Source: Desulfosudis oleivorans Hxd3
GTDB lineage: Bacteria > Desulfobacterota > Desulfobacteria > Desulfobacterales > Desulfosudaceae
DNA length: 64,000 nt
Assembly (NCBI RefSeq): GCF_000018405.1
Contig: NC_009943.1
Span: 1,553,001-1,617,000, forward strand
Direction: 5' to 3'
Below, piece after piece: positions 63,868-64,000 of this stretch; positions within the stretch are counted from its first letter, which is position 1; each line of letters begins with the position of its first letter. The notes under the pieces were generated by a model. That model searched no databases and was not told where the DNA came from. It was given only the letters and a program-made list of their open reading frames with translations. A program made the translations under genes and the position numbers.

Positions 63868-64000
63868 ATGCACAAACCATTTATTCTGCTGGTAGACGAC
63901 GAGACATCGTTTATCGAGACCATGAGCAAAAGACTTCAGAAGCGTGAGTTTACCGTTATGACCGCTGCCTCCGGACAGGAGGCCCTGGAGGTCTTGCGGG
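63868..64000 (+). CDS. Response regulator, 5' part only
   Basis: The first 44 residues of a receiver (LLVDDETSFIETMSKRLQKR) after AAAGGAGAAGATC. Cut by the window end, so the presence of an output domain is unknown. Probably the partner of the kinase just before. Confidence 0.82.
   Translation, partial: MHKPFILLVDDETSFIETMSKRLQKREFTVMTAASGQEALEVLR

Overview
The window is about 61% coding on both strands, GC-rich, and reads as chromosome of an anaerobic Desulfobacterota bacterium, most likely a fatty-acid-oxidising sulfate reducer of the Desulfosudis/Desulfococcus type. This is inferred from the gene content (long acyl-CoA dehydrogenase, periplasmic Sec-type formate dehydrogenase, HdrD/CCG iron-sulfur proteins, DUF362 ferredoxin, many receiver and sigma-54 style regulators), not from a database match. 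No rRNA, tRNA, CRISPR array, transposase or phage gene was seen.

Layout. 0-3.3 kb: surface-sugar genes (WecA/MraY-type transferase, CapD-type dehydratase, SqdB-like synthase). 3.3-4.3 kb: gene-free, repeat-rich. 4.3-11.3 kb: acyl-CoA dehydrogenase, mtnA, zinc-ribbon protein, DUF362 ferredoxin, cupin, membrane protein, hotdog protein. 11.6-17.2 kb: secreted beta-propeller-like protein; TetR - GrdB-like selenoprotein - Fe-S/CCG operon; a truncated SDR; membrane protein. 17.4-24.4 kb: START protein; glgP - response regulator - histidine kinase - small membrane protein - peroxiredoxin-like selenolipoprotein. 24.6-31.2 kb: TetR divergent from a zinc alcohol dehydrogenase, SCP2-like protein, ThDP enzyme, STAS-like protein, GNAT-nitrilase fusion. 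31.6-34.5 kb: three tandem two-domain universal stress proteins behind a near-perfect sigma-54 promoter. 34.7-42.6 kb (minus): NhaD/ArsB-type permease - CBS protein - cytidylate-kinase-like protein - fdhA(Sec) - fdhB - fdhE. 43.0-50.3 kb (minus): receiver - dCache kinase - SLC13 permease - 48-aa membrane peptide - Yip1-like protein - receiver-CBS fusion - PilZ - PAS protein. 50.8-64 kb (plus): receiver-SLC13 fusion, receiver, dCache kinase, three single receivers, TauE/SafE permease, membrane protein, a PEP-synthase-like phosphotransferase, another dCache kinase and a receiver that runs off the end.

How it fits together. The right half is one large signalling-transport island: at least three paralogous NtrB-like kinases with periplasmic dCache sensors, eight receivers (mostly without output domains), CBS, PilZ and Usp domains, and four permeases. 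In one case the receiver is fused directly to the permease, which suggests phosphorylation control of transport itself. Several sigma-54 promoters precede these units, but no AAA+ activator lies in the window.

Three genes need UGA read as selenocysteine; each has a compact hairpin just after the UGA, so ordinary gene callers would split all three. A family of elements bounded by CCCGGATATTTCATGA inverted repeats is scattered through the intergenic DNA, from solo hairpins to a ~268-bp full copy.
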